Part shown: piece by piece, positions 41,540 through 50,711 of the stretch
Layout: every line of letters starts with the position of its first letter
Position numbering within the stretch: position 1 is the first letter of the stretch
From: Marinibacterium sp050389775
GTDB lineage: Bacteria > Pseudomonadota > Alphaproteobacteria > Rhodobacterales > Rhodobacteraceae
DNA: 64,000 nt
Direction: 5' to 3'
NCBI RefSeq assembly: GCF_050389775.1
Contig: NZ_CP177149.1
Coordinates: forward strand, 62,001-126,000
Translations under genes and position numbers: made by a program
Notes under the pieces: generated by a model
What the model saw: only the letters and a program-made list of their open reading frames with translations
What the model was told of the DNA's origin: nothing
Databases searched by the model: none

Positions 41540-42421
41540 GTGTCTGCTATGGTCGTTCAACAGGGTCCGATGGTGGCAGCCACCCCTGCAGGGATGCAGG
41601 ACGGCGACGCCGCGCGGGATGGCGCGCTGCTTTTGTCGGCCCGCAATCTGAGCGTGACCTACAACAAAGCCGTCCTCGCCGTCGAAGGCCTGAACATCGA
41701 GGTCCGCGCAAGCGAGATTGTTGCCCTTCTCGGCGCCAACGGAGCTGGCAAGTCCAGCACGCTCAAAGCCTTTTCCGGGCTCCTAAAGCGGGAAAACGGG
41801 GCGACCAGTTGCGACGCGCTCGAGATCGCAGGAGAGGCCATCCTCACCGCGCCTGCTTATCGCATCGTCGAACTGGGAGCGGCCCATGTGCCCGAGGGGC
41901 GGGGTCTGTTCCAGGATCTCACCGTCGAGGAAAACCTCAAGATGGGAGGCTATAGCGTAAAGCGGGCCGCGCTGCTTGAAGCGATGGACGAGGTCTATGC
42001 GCTTTTCCCCCGCGTGGCGGAGCGGCGCAAACAGCTGGCGGGCTATCTTTCGGGCGGAGAGCAGCAGATGGTCGCCATCGCGCGCGCGATGGTGTCGCGT
42101 CCCCGGCTGCTGATGCTGGACGAGCCCTCGCTTGGGCTGGCCCCGCAGATTATCGACACGATCTTCGACACGCTGATCGCGCTGCGCGATGCCGCCGGGC
42201 TGGGCGTGCTGCTGGTCGAGCAGAACGCGCGCCTTGCGCTGGAGGTCGCCCGCCACGCCTACATCATGGAAAACGGCCGCGTCGTGATGTCCGGCGCCGC
42301 CGCAGACCTGGCTCAGCGTGATGAAGTGCAGAGCCTTTATCTCGGGATCGCTTCAGATGGCGCGCGTCGCTCCATGCGAGACGTCAAGCGCTATGACCGC
42401 CGCAAGAGGGGCCAGCTATGA
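41540..42421 (+). CDS. livF: Branched-chain-type ABC transporter ATP-binding protein (LivF-like)
   Basis: A 293-residue ABC ATPase: Walker A GANGAGKSS, signature YLSGGEQQM and Walker B LLMLDEPSLG, with the LivF-type LVEQNARLALEVA near the end. It powers uptake with the permeases at 44868-46759 and the binding protein at 46782. The start is GTG 41540, with GGGAGGGG 6 nt upstream; ATG at 41549 is the alternative. About 25 extra N-terminal residues precede the ABC domain. Its stop overlaps the livG start (ATGA). In Liv-type systems outside amino-acid uptake, substrates include amides, carboxylic acids and aromatic acids. Confidence 0.9.
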   Translation: MSAMVVQQGPMVAATPAGMQDGDAARDGALLLSARNLSVTYNKAVLAVEGLNIEVRASEIVALLGANGAGKSSTLKAFSGLLKRENGATSCDALEIAGEAILTAPAYRIVELGAAHVPEGRGLFQDLTVEENLKMGGYSVKRAALLEAMDEVYALFPRVAERRKQLAGYLSGGEQQMVAIARAMVSRPRLLMLDEPSLGLAPQIIDTIFDTLIALRDAAGLGVLLVEQNARLALEVARHAYIMENGRVVMSGAAADLAQRDEVQSLYLGIASDGARRSMRDVKRYDRRKRGQL

Positions 42422-43191
42422 GCACGGTCCTGGAGGTCGAAGGCGTCTCGAAACATTTCGGTGGGCTGAAGGCGGTTCAGGATGTGAGTTTCAGCGTCCG
42501 GCAGGGCGAGATCTTCAGCGTCATCGGTCCGAATGGTGCCGGCAAGACAACGCTGTTCAACGTTATCAGCGCGGTGCTGAAGGCCAGCGCGGGCCGCGTT
42601 GTGTTCGGCGGGCGCGAGCTGACCCGCTGCCGCACCTCGGACCTTGCCAAGCTGGGCGTATCCCGCACCTTCCAGAACCTGGCGCTTTTTCATACGGAGC
42701 CAACGGTAGCGAACGTGCTGACTGGTTTGCACCACCAGCTGACCGGCACAGTTCTGGAGGCCGCGTTCTATCGCGGGCGGCTGCGGCGGCAAGAAATCGA
42801 GGCACGGCAGAGGGTCGAGGATGTACTGGCCTTTCTGCGGCTTGAGGATGTGCGCGATGCCCCCGTCGGGACGCTGGCCTACGGGTTGCAGAAACGGGTC
42901 GAGCTGGCGCGCGCCATGGTCTCTTCTCCGCAGCTGCTTCTGTTGGACGAGATGGTGTCGGGTATGAACCAGGAAGAGCGCGAGGACATTGCTCGCTTTG
43001 TCCTCGACCTGCGCGACGAGATGGGCGTGACCGTCCTGATGATCGAACACGACATGGGCGTCGTCATGGATATTTCCGACCGGGTGGCGGTGATGCATCA
43101 GGGGCGGCTGATCGCCTGTGACAATCCCGAGGCCATTTCGGGCAACAGTGACGTGATCGAGGCCTATCTGGGCCGGAAAAGGGGGGCGTGA
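42418..43191 (+). CDS. livG: Branched-chain-type ABC transporter ATP-binding protein (LivG-like)
   Basis: A 257-residue ABC ATPase: Walker A GPNGAGKTT, Walker B LLLLDEMVSGMN with a methionine where LivG proteins usually have proline, and the C-terminal MIEHDMGVVMDISDRVAVMHQG. The signature region reads LAYGLQKRVELARAM, a degenerate LSGGQ that is normal for LivG. It overlaps livF by 4 nt and the next gene by 1 nt, so the operon is tightly coupled. Confidence 0.9.
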   Translation: MSTVLEVEGVSKHFGGLKAVQDVSFSVRQGEIFSVIGPNGAGKTTLFNVISAVLKASAGRVVFGGRELTRCRTSDLAKLGVSRTFQNLALFHTEPTVANVLTGLHHQLTGTVLEAAFYRGRLRRQEIEARQRVEDVLAFLRLEDVRDAPVGTLAYGLQKRVELARAMVSSPQLLLLDEMVSGMNQEEREDIARFVLDLRDEMGVTVLMIEHDMGVVMDISDRVAVMHQGRLIACDNPEAISGNSDVIEAYLGRKRGA

Positions 43192-44864
43192 TGGCAAGCG
43201 GAACGCCCAGGACACTGCCGCAGATCCTGCGAGACGCGGCGCGAAAGACTCCGGGCAAACCGGCGCTGCGCAGCAAGCGGCGCGGAGTCTGGCAGGCGAC
43301 CGACCTGCGCGGATACTTCGAGGCCGCGGTCGAGACCGCTCTGGCCCTGCGGGCTGACGGGGTTGTGCCGGGTGACACGGTGCTGGTCTTTGCCTTCAAC
43401 GGCCCGGAATGGCTGATGGCCGACATGGGCATTCAGATCGCCGGCGGCCGGTCTGCCGGGCTTTACCCCGACATGGCGCCGGACGAGCGGCTGGAGATCC
43501 TTGCCGCACTCGCGCCCTCGGTCGTCTTCTGCTGTGGCCATGAACAGGTGGATCAGGTGCTGGCCGCCGAGGCCTCAGGCTGCCTGCCTGGCCTACGCCG
43601 GATCGTTTTCTGGGAACCTGCGGGGCTGCAATCCTGCACAGATCCCCGGCTGGTCGCCTATGATGCCTTTCGTGCTGCCGCAGCAGAGCAGGGCAACCGG
43701 ACCGGGATGGTTGAGGCAATAGATGCCCTTGACCCTGAAGCGGTCGCTGCTCTCTGCCTTACGCGTGGCGTCACCGGCCGGGTGCGGACAGTCCCGCTGA
43801 CTCACGCCGATCTGGTTGCGGCGGGCAAACGGGCCGTTGCTGGGGTCGAGGCCGGACCGAACGGGTGTTGTCTGGCCTATCTTCCCTTGGCCAATGCCAT
43901 GGCGCGGCAATGTTCCGCGACGTTGAGCCTGATGACAGGCGAGGAACTGGTTTTCGCAGAGGCAGAGCAGGGTCTCTTCTCCGCGATGCAGACAATTCAG
44001 CCGCAGAGTGTCGCGCTTTTCCCCAACGGCTGGGCCGAGTTGGTCTCGCAACTCACCGTCCGGCTTGAACAGTCGCCAAAGCTGCCTTCGCGTCTGCGGC
44101 TCAGGGCGTTGCGCGACCCGCAGGCCGGCAGGGCGCGGCGGGTTTTCGGGGCCGGGATGCGGCGGTTCATGGGGCTGGCACGGAACAGCAGCGCAATCTG
44201 CCTGGGCGGCTTGCCCGATCAGGAGACGCGCAGCATACTCGAACGTCTCGGCATCCGGTTGCACTATGGATACGGCCTGACCGAAACCGGTGGCCTGACC
44301 CACATGTCGCAACAGCCGCAGAGCCTGCTGGACGCGCCGTTGCCCGGTGTCACGGTCACCACCGACGAGGGTGGCCAGATCCACATCACCACCGGTCCGC
44401 GTGGCGGGATTGCGACGGGCGACCAGCGCTGTGCCGCCGCCGTGCGGCTGGGCCAGATCGACCGGCAGTCCGACCGGCATGGCGGGTACGGGCACCCGGT
44501 CGGGCTGGGCGGGCTTGAAAGCCTGCTGACCGACAGCCGCTGGATCCGGCGGGCTGCGGCCTGTCCCGGCCCGGACGGGGTGACCCTGATGATCGAGATC
44601 GACCCGGTTACCACCGCCAGATGGGCCGCCGAACGCAAGTTAGCCTTCACCGACTTCGCCAGTCTCGTAGCCCGTCCCGAGTTGCGGGAGCTGATCGACG
44701 CCGACATCGCGCAACGTCTGTCCGGCTTGGATGGCACGGTTCGCATCGCGGGCCATCACCTGCTGGACGGCCCGCTTGATCTGGAGCGTGGCGAACTGGC
44801 CCCGGTCTATGGCCTGCGACGTGCTCGCGTGGCCGAGCGCCTTGTTCTGGCACAGGAGGGCTGA
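43191..44864 (+). CDS. Degenerate AMP-dependent acyl-CoA synthetase homologue in the liv operon
   Basis: A 557-residue member of the long-chain acyl-CoA synthetase family. YGYGLTETGG (the A5 motif) is intact, but the phosphate-binding loop normally TSGTTGxPKG reads TRGVTGRVRT, lacking both Ser and Lys. The GRxKD hinge is missing after ATGDQR, and the terminal catalytic lysine region reads LAPVYGLRR. It is therefore likely a pseudoenzyme or one with altered chemistry. The frame is intact and codon use normal. ATG 43191 overlaps the livG TGA by one base. Synthetase genes between livG and livH are common in such operons, which argues that the position, if not catalysis, matters. A role as a substrate-sensing or binding subunit is a guess. 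Confidence 0.75.
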   Translation: MASGTPRTLPQILRDAARKTPGKPALRSKRRGVWQATDLRGYFEAAVETALALRADGVVPGDTVLVFAFNGPEWLMADMGIQIAGGRSAGLYPDMAPDERLEILAALAPSVVFCCGHEQVDQVLAAEASGCLPGLRRIVFWEPAGLQSCTDPRLVAYDAFRAAAAEQGNRTGMVEAIDALDPEAVAALCLTRGVTGRVRTVPLTHADLVAAGKRAVAGVEAGPNGCCLAYLPLANAMARQCSATLSLMTGEELVFAEAEQGLFSAMQTIQPQSVALFPNGWAELVSQLTVRLEQSPKLPSRLRLRALRDPQAGRARRVFGAGMRRFMGLARNSSAICLGGLPDQETRSILERLGIRLHYGYGLTETGGLTHMSQQPQSLLDAPLPGVTVTTDEGGQIHITTGPRGGIATGDQRCAAAVRLGQIDRQSDRHGGYGHPVGLGGLESLLTDSRWIRRAAACPGPDGVTLMIEIDPVTTARWAAERKLAFTDFASLVARPELRELIDADIAQRLSGLDGTVRIAGHHLLDGPLDLERGELAPVYGLRRARVAERLVLAQEG

Positions 44865-44867
44865 GCC

Positions 44868-45740
44868 ATGGAATTCTTTCTTCAGATCGCCGCAAACGGG
44901 CTATTCGTCGGGGCAGCCTATGGGCTGGTTGGGATCAGCCTGGCGCTGATCTTCAAGGCGACCGGGGTGCTGAACCTCGCCCAGGGCGAAATGATGATGA
45001 TCACCTCCTATGTCGCCTATTCGCTGGGGCTGGGTTTTGATCTGAGCCTGATCCCGCTGATCCTTCTGCTGATCCCGGTGGCAGGTTTCTTTGGCTGGGC
45101 GATCGAGCGGTTCATCATGCGGCCGATGGTCGATGCGCCGATGTTCTCCATTGTCATGCTGACCCTTGGTCTGGCCTTCGTACTTCGGGGTTTGGCGATC
45201 CTTGTCTGGGGCGCCGCGGCTCTGGATTTCGGGCAGGTGCTGTCGCCGGAGTTCGTGAACATTGGTTTCATGTCGGTGCAAATGGTCCAGGTCTACCTGC
45301 TGGCCGCGCTGATCGTCGCTTCTGTCCTGGTGGCTGCCATCCTGCGCTTCACCCGCATCGGCATCGCCATCCGCGCCATGGCAAGCAACGAACGGTCGGC
45401 GGTGCTGATGGGGATCGACGTGCCCAAGGTGCGCAGCTTTGTCTGGGTTCTGGGTAGTGTTATCTCGGCTATCGCGGGCCTTTTCCTTGCCAGCCTGACG
45501 ACGCTCAACCCGGAACTCTGGGTCTATGGCTTCCATGCCTTCCCGGCTGTGATCCTCGGTGGCATCGACGCCCCGATTGGCGGCGCCATCGGTGGCGTGA
45601 TCATCGGCCTGACCGAGAACCTGGCCCAAGGCTACATCGGCCAGGGCCTGCGCGAGATCGCCGGTTTCGTCGTCATCATTTTCGTCCTGATGATCAATCC
45701 CAACGGTCTCTTCGGCGGCCGCAGCGTGGAAAGGGTCTGA
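44868..45740 (+). CDS. livH: Branched-chain-type ABC transporter permease (LivH-like)
   Basis: A 290-residue integral membrane protein with about eight predicted hydrophobic helices, the LivH signature NGLFVGAAYGLVGISLALIFKATGVLNLAQGEMMM at the N-terminus, and the ABC-coupling region GIAIRAMASNERSAVLMGIDVPKVR. The C-terminal GGIDAPIGGAIGG is typical. It forms the inner-membrane channel with LivM. It begins 3 nt after the synthetase-like gene. Confidence 0.92.
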   Translation: MEFFLQIAANGLFVGAAYGLVGISLALIFKATGVLNLAQGEMMMITSYVAYSLGLGFDLSLIPLILLLIPVAGFFGWAIERFIMRPMVDAPMFSIVMLTLGLAFVLRGLAILVWGAAALDFGQVLSPEFVNIGFMSVQMVQVYLLAALIVASVLVAAILRFTRIGIAIRAMASNERSAVLMGIDVPKVRSFVWVLGSVISAIAGLFLASLTTLNPELWVYGFHAFPAVILGGIDAPIGGAIGGVIIGLTENLAQGYIGQGLREIAGFVVIIFVLMINPNGLFGGRSVERV

Positions 45741-45742
45741 CC

Positions 45743-46759
45743 ATGACCGCTTCGTCCCTTGTCACCCGCCCGTCGCAGCTGATCGCCCTTGGCACCCCCC
45801 GAGCCCGCTGGACGGCAGTGTTGGCCATCGCGCTGGTGGCCCTCTTGCCCTTTGCGGTCAACGGCTACGTGCTGGGGCTGCTGACGACCTGCCTGATCGC
45901 CTCCATCGGAGCTATCGGGCTGAACATGCTGACGGGCACCACCGGGCTGGTGTCGCTGGGGCAGAGCGGGTTCCTGCTGGTCGGAGCCTATGCGACCTCC
46001 ATCGCCATCGCCGATTTCGCCCTGCCGATCCCGGTGGCGCTTTTTCTGGGCTGCCTGGTTTCGGGACTGATGAGCCTGATCGTGGGCATCCCGTCCCTGC
46101 GCCTGAGAGAGCTTTATCTGGCAATCACCACGCTGGCCTTTGCGCTGATCGCGGAGCATCTGATCCTTTACGCCGATGACCTGACGCATGGTACGAGCGG
46201 CATCTTTCTGGCCGATCTGCATTTCGGGCCGCTGGATCTGGGCCATGACAAGGAACTGTTCTGGTTCGTCCTCGGACTGACGGTACTGGCCATTCTGGTC
46301 AGCCTGAACCTGCTGCGCTCGCATGTCGGACGGGCCTGGATGGCGGTGCGCGATCATGGGGTGGCGGCCCAGGTCATGGGAATCGAACTGGCGCGCTGGA
46401 AGCTGATGTCCTTCTTCGTCTCGTCGTTGTTCGTCGGGCTCGCGGGCGGGCTGATGGCGCTGCAGGTGCGCTTCGTCAACACCGAGATCTTCGGCGTGAT
46501 CCTCAGCATCGAGGCGATCACCATGATCATCATCGGCGGCATCGGGTCGATTGCCGGCGCGGTGATCGGGGCGTTCTTTGTCACGCTTCTGCCGGATGTG
46601 GTCGCGGCCCTGTCGGGATCGGCCGGCGGCGGGCTGGGCGGCAATGTCTACAAGCTGCGCGGCATCGCCTATGGCGTCGTCATCATCGTCTTTCTTCGTA
46701 CCGCGCCGGGCGGCCTGGTCAGCCTCTGGCACCGGGCCGTGAGTTACTGGCGCATCTGA
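45743..46759 (+). CDS. livM: Branched-chain-type ABC transporter permease (LivM-like)
   Basis: A 338-residue membrane protein with about nine to ten hydrophobic segments. TGTTGLVSLGQSGFLLVGAYAT is the LivM hallmark and GRAWMAVRDHGVAAQVMGIELARWK is the coupling helix. The C-terminus carries GGIGSIAGAVIGAF. It pairs with LivH to form the translocation pore. The start is 2 nt after the LivH stop. Confidence 0.92.
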   Translation: MTASSLVTRPSQLIALGTPRARWTAVLAIALVALLPFAVNGYVLGLLTTCLIASIGAIGLNMLTGTTGLVSLGQSGFLLVGAYATSIAIADFALPIPVALFLGCLVSGLMSLIVGIPSLRLRELYLAITTLAFALIAEHLILYADDLTHGTSGIFLADLHFGPLDLGHDKELFWFVLGLTVLAILVSLNLLRSHVGRAWMAVRDHGVAAQVMGIELARWKLMSFFVSSLFVGLAGGLMALQVRFVNTEIFGVILSIEAITMIIIGGIGSIAGAVIGAFFVTLLPDVVAALSGSAGGGLGGNVYKLRGIAYGVVIIVFLRTAPGGLVSLWHRAVSYWRI

Positions 46760-46781
46760 ACAATTCCAGGGAGTACTACCA

Positions 46782-47945
46782 ATGAAAGTCCTATTCACCC
46801 TTGCCGCTGTCGCGGCGTTGATCGCGGGCCCGGCGCTGGCGGAAACCGGCGTCACCGATTCGGAAATCCGGATCGGAGAAATCTCGGCGCTTAGCGGGCC
46901 TGTCGCCTCTGTCGGGGAAGCCTACACCATCGGCACGCGTCTGGCGGTGGAGGAAATCAACGCAAACGGAGGCATCAACGGCCGCAAGGTCGTGCTGTTT
47001 GTCGAAGACGACGGGGCACAGCCCGGTCGGACCTTTCCCGCTGCCAAGAAACTGATCGAACAGGATCAGGTCTTTGCGTTCAACGGCACCTCAGGCTCGG
47101 CCAACGTGCTGGCCATACTGCCGCTTCTGGAAGAGGGAAATATCCCCGCCATCGTGTCCTGGGCGCCCAACAACCTGGTCTATGAAGATCGGGTACGACC
47201 CAGCGTCTTTGTCATGGGCGCCAGTTATACGGAGACCTTCGACGCGGCCCTGAAGTACATCCACGAAAGTGCAGAGCCGGGCGATGCCGTCTATGGCGTG
47301 ATCCGTCAGGACGATGCCTTTGGCGAAACCATCGAAGCCGCCTATGACAATGCGATCGAAAATTATGGTGTGAAGGACGGGCTGCGCCTGAAGTTCAAGC
47401 GCGGCCAGACTGATTTCGGCGCCGAGGCGCTGCAATTGAAACAGGCGGGTGTGGATGTTGTCATCAACGGCACCATCGTCAGCGGCACGGCGTCGCTGTT
47501 TAAATCCATGCGGCAGGCCGGGTTAGAAGTGGTTTCGACCAATGTCTACACCGAGTTGATGCCGGCCTCGATCAACCTGCAGAAACCGGGCGGCTACACC
47601 TACTATGTCGGCGACTATGTGGCTGGCGTCGCTGAACCGGCCGGGCAGGCGGTGATCGAGAAGGCGCGCAAATACCTGACCGATGCCGAGGCGGAAAAGA
47701 TCAACCGTTATACCTTTGCCAGCTATGCTTCGATGCTGATCTTTGCCGAGGCCGCGGGACAGTGTGGTGCCGATCTGACACGCGACTGCTACATCGAAAA
47801 GCTGCGCGGGCTCGACGGGTTCGACACCGGCGGGCTGACCGCGCCCATCACCTTCAGCAAGGAAGAGCAACGCGCCGGGCAGGCCTCGAAAGTCTACAAG
47901 GTCGATGCAGCCACCGGCGAGGTGACCCCGGTCACCGGCTTCTGA
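46782..47945 (+). CDS. Liv-type periplasmic substrate-binding protein
   Basis: A 387-residue binding protein with a signal peptide (about 1-20, VAALIAGPALA before ETGVTDS). A peripla_BP_6 fold follows: IRIGEISALSGPVASVGEAYTIGTRLAVEEINANGG, FNGTSGSANVLA and a C-terminal VDAATGEVTPVT. It captures the substrate for the LivFGHM transporter in the periplasm. The ligand pocket cannot be read from motifs. A ribosome site GGGAG lies 22 nt after the livM stop. Confidence 0.9.
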   Translation: MKVLFTLAAVAALIAGPALAETGVTDSEIRIGEISALSGPVASVGEAYTIGTRLAVEEINANGGINGRKVVLFVEDDGAQPGRTFPAAKKLIEQDQVFAFNGTSGSANVLAILPLLEEGNIPAIVSWAPNNLVYEDRVRPSVFVMGASYTETFDAALKYIHESAEPGDAVYGVIRQDDAFGETIEAAYDNAIENYGVKDGLRLKFKRGQTDFGAEALQLKQAGVDVVINGTIVSGTASLFKSMRQAGLEVVSTNVYTELMPASINLQKPGGYTYYVGDYVAGVAEPAGQAVIEKARKYLTDAEAEKINRYTFASYASMLIFAEAAGQCGADLTRDCYIEKLRGLDGFDTGGLTAPITFSKEEQRAGQASKVYKVDAATGEVTPVTGF

Positions 47946-48030
47946 TTCAAAACGGGCGGGCGCGTTGCGCTCGCCTCGTCCGAGGCCGGATGTCCCGGCC
48001 CCGGCCCTTTTCCAGATGCAAGCGGACCCC

Positions 48031-48822
48031 ATGACAGAGACACCTCTTCTTCTCGACATAGAGGGCCCGGTGGCCCGGATCACTCTGAACCGTCCCGACA
48101 AGCTCAACGCGCTGTCGGCTGCTCTGGTGGAGGCGCTGCGACAGGCGCTCGACCGGATCGAGGCCGATCCCGGCTGTCGCGTCGTGGTCATCACCGGGAC
48201 CGGTCGCGCCTTTTGCGCCGGTGGCGATCTGACCGAGTTCCGCAGCCATCTGGAGGCCGGGCACCCCGACGAGCTAGAGCGGTTCGTGCGCGGTGTCAGC
48301 GCGACATTTTCCCGACTGGAAACCCTTTCCAAGCCCGTCATCGCGGCGGTCAATGGCGTGGCGGTCGCCGGTGGGCTGGAGCTGGTCCTGGCCTGCGATC
48401 TAGTGATCGCCGCCGAAGGGAGCACGATGGGCGACGGCCATGTGCGCTATGGCGTCCTGCCCGGTGGCGGCGCCGCGGCGCGGCTTCCCCGGAAGGTGCC
48501 ACAAAACGTCGCGGCAGAGCTTTTCCTGATGGCAGAGTCGAAACCTGTCGAGTGGTGGCAGAGCTTTGGCGTGGTGAACCGCATTGTGCCGCACGCCGAT
48601 CTGGCCGCAGCCGCCAGCAATTGGGCCGAGACAATTGCCAAGTTCAGCCCGCTGGCCGTCGCCGACATGAAGCGCATGACGCTTTCGGCCAAAGACACAA
48701 CCCGCGACGCGGCGCTTGCGCAGGAGCTTGAAGTTTTTGCGACCCATACCAAGCGTGCAGACTTTCTGGAGGGCCTGCGCGCTTTCGCCGAACGCCGTCC
48801 CCCAATTTACCGAGGACATTGA
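48031..48822 (+). CDS. Enoyl-CoA hydratase/isomerase
   Basis: A 263-residue crotonase-fold enzyme. Motifs: LNRPDKLNALSAAL, the oxyanion-hole segment GRAFCAGGDLTEF and AAVNGVAVAGGLELVLACDLVIAA. It hydrates or isomerises an enoyl-CoA. ATG 48031 is used since the open frame begins at TTG 47965 in a low-complexity stretch; there is only a weak AAGCGGA site. The active-site acid usually in the PDxG segment reads HVRYGVLPGGG, so the exact reaction is open. It follows the binding-protein gene and precedes an acyl-CoA ligase (stop-start distance 29 nt). Confidence 0.85.
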   Translation: MTETPLLLDIEGPVARITLNRPDKLNALSAALVEALRQALDRIEADPGCRVVVITGTGRAFCAGGDLTEFRSHLEAGHPDELERFVRGVSATFSRLETLSKPVIAAVNGVAVAGGLELVLACDLVIAAEGSTMGDGHVRYGVLPGGGAAARLPRKVPQNVAAELFLMAESKPVEWWQSFGVVNRIVPHADLAAAASNWAETIAKFSPLAVADMKRMTLSAKDTTRDAALAQELEVFATHTKRADFLEGLRAFAERRPPIYRGH

Positions 48823-48851
48823 ACATCGCCCGACCGGCGGAGGAGGTTGTC

Positions 48852-50546
48852 ATGAACGAAGCCATGAACCAGGGGGCCCGGGGCGACACCCTGGGTGACA
48901 TGCTGCGCGACGGCGCACGGCGTTTCGCAGCAAGCGAGATCGTCTTTCCGCAGGAGCGGTGCAGCTATGACGAGCTTGACCGCCGCGCCGATGCCTATGC
49001 CCGCGTTTTTCGCGACAGTGGCGTGGGCCACGGCCAGATGGTCGGCATCTGGTTGTCGCCCTCGATTGACATGATTGCCGCCATGTTCGGTGCCATGCGC
49101 TGCGGCGGCGTGGCCGTGCCGATCAGTGACCGCTTCCGTTCCGACGAACTGCGGCATGTGATTACCCACGGGGATTTGCGGGTGCTGGTCACTAACGCCC
49201 GGACCTCTTTTGCAGACCGGCCTGAAGAATTGCTGAAGGCTCTGCCAGATCTTTCGGGCGCGGATGGTCGGGCCTCAAGCAAGATCGCGCCGCTGCTGGG
49301 GCGGGTCTTCTTGATCGGATCCGAGCCATATGATCTGCCATCGGGGATCGATTGGATCGACGATGCAGGGTTTACGCTTTGGGTCCATGCTGATCCGGAA
49401 GTTGCGGATGCGACCCTGAAAGCCGACGATCTGGCCTATCTCATGTACACGTCCGGCACGTCGGCCATGCCCAAGGGCTGCATGACCACGCATCGCGGCT
49501 GTCTGTTGCAGGGCAGGTCTCTCGCCTTCACCCGATATATGCTCGATGACAGCTGTGCCTTCTGGTGCCCGATGCCGCTGTTCCACAACGCTGGCCTCGC
49601 GACGATGACCGCAGCCCTGGTGGCGGGGGCGAAATTCGCCCATTCCGGCCAGTTCGATGCCACCGACGCGCTACGCCTCCTGTCAGAGGAGAAATGCACC
49701 CACGGCCTGCCCACATTCGAAACCGTGTGGATGCGGATCCTCGAACATCCCGAATTCCCGCAGGCAGACCTGTCGCATCTGCGCTGCATCCTGAACACCG
49801 GGGGCGAGGATTTGTTGCGCAAGCTTCAGGCCCGTACGCCGCAGGCCACGCAGATGGCCAACTATGGGATGACCGAAGGCACGGGCCATGTCTCGATGAC
49901 CACGCTGGAGGACAGCGAGGATATCCGCATGACCACCGGCGGCTTCCCTCTGCCGCAGATGGAGGTCCGGATCGTCGATGCGGAAACGCGGCAGCCAAAT
50001 CCGCCTGGCGAACGTGGGGAGATCCAGTTCCGCGGCCCATCTCGTTTTGTCGGGTACTATAAGGACAAGGCGGCAACCGATGCGGTGATTGACGCTGACG
50101 GCTGGTTTTCCTCGGGCGATCTGGGCGTGATGGATGCCGAGGGGCGGCTGACCTACAAGGGAAGGCTGAAGGACATGCTGAAGGTCGGCGGCGAAAACGT
50201 TGCCGCACTCGAGATAGAGTCCTTTTTACTTCGTCACCCGGCGGTAAGCATCGCCGCGGTCGTCGCCGCACCCGACGGCTATTACTCCGAAGTTCCCGCC
50301 GCGTATGTCCAGCTTGCGCCCGGACAAAGTGTAACGGAGGAGGAGCTGATCGACTTCTGCCTGGACGACATCTCGACCTTCAAGGTGCCGCGCTATGTCC
50401 GCTTTGTCGACGACTGGCCGATGTCCGGAACCAAGATCAAGAAATACGTCTTGCGCGAACGGATCGCCGCAGAGCTTGAGGCAGCGGGCATCCAGACGGC
50501 CCCAAAGCTGGTCAGTCGGCGTGCCCGTGGCGTTAGAACGGGCTAG
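48852..50546 (+). CDS. Acyl-CoA ligase (AMP-forming), intact
   Basis: A 564-residue ANL-family ligase that activates a carboxylic acid to its CoA thioester with ATP. All motifs are present: YTSGTSAMPKGC, NYGMTEGTG, SSGDLGVMDAEGRLTYKGRLKDMLKVGGENV and the catalytic lysine in SGTKIKKYV. ATG 48852 is preferred: GGAGGAGG lies 5 nt before it, whereas the upstream TTG 48819 lacks a site. It ends an operon that begins with livF and is followed by a clear terminator. It presumably activates the imported substrate or an intermediate, and is the functional counterpart of the degenerate synthetase at 43191. Confidence 0.9.
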   Translation: MNEAMNQGARGDTLGDMLRDGARRFAASEIVFPQERCSYDELDRRADAYARVFRDSGVGHGQMVGIWLSPSIDMIAAMFGAMRCGGVAVPISDRFRSDELRHVITHGDLRVLVTNARTSFADRPEELLKALPDLSGADGRASSKIAPLLGRVFLIGSEPYDLPSGIDWIDDAGFTLWVHADPEVADATLKADDLAYLMYTSGTSAMPKGCMTTHRGCLLQGRSLAFTRYMLDDSCAFWCPMPLFHNAGLATMTAALVAGAKFAHSGQFDATDALRLLSEEKCTHGLPTFETVWMRILEHPEFPQADLSHLRCILNTGGEDLLRKLQARTPQATQMANYGMTEGTGHVSMTTLEDSEDIRMTTGGFPLPQMEVRIVDAETRQPNPPGERGEIQFRGPSRFVGYYKDKAATDAVIDADGWFSSGDLGVMDAEGRLTYKGRLKDMLKVGGENVAALEIESFLLRHPAVSIAAVVAAPDGYYSEVPAAYVQLAPGQSVTEEELIDFCLDDISTFKVPRYVRFVDDWPMSGTKIKKYVLRERIAAELEAAGIQTAPKLVSRRARGVRTG

Positions 50547-50565
50547 CTTATTGACAGGTTCGAGA

Positions 50566-50594
50566 AAGGTCGGCGCCTTGCACCGACCTTTTTT
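50566..50594 (+). terminator. Rho-independent terminator after the liv/ligase operon
   Basis: AAGGTCGG (50566-50573) and CCGACCTT (50583-50590) form an 8-bp stem with a 9-nt loop, followed by TTTT and TCTT. It lies 20 nt after the ligase stop codon. Confidence 0.85.
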
Positions 50595-50711
50595 CTTGGG
50601 TGCATTAATATGCTTGAGTTTACCTCAATAAATGACAAATTTAAAATCGATATTCCTCTTCAGGCACACCCGATAAGTTCTCGCGCAAGCGACGACATGG
50701 GAGTGAGGATA

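Noticed and set aside
45632..46855. 407-codon minus-strand open frame
   Set aside because: It is antisense to livM and rich in Asp/Gln/Arg, the mirror of hydrophobic membrane codons. The plus strand has the LivM signature.
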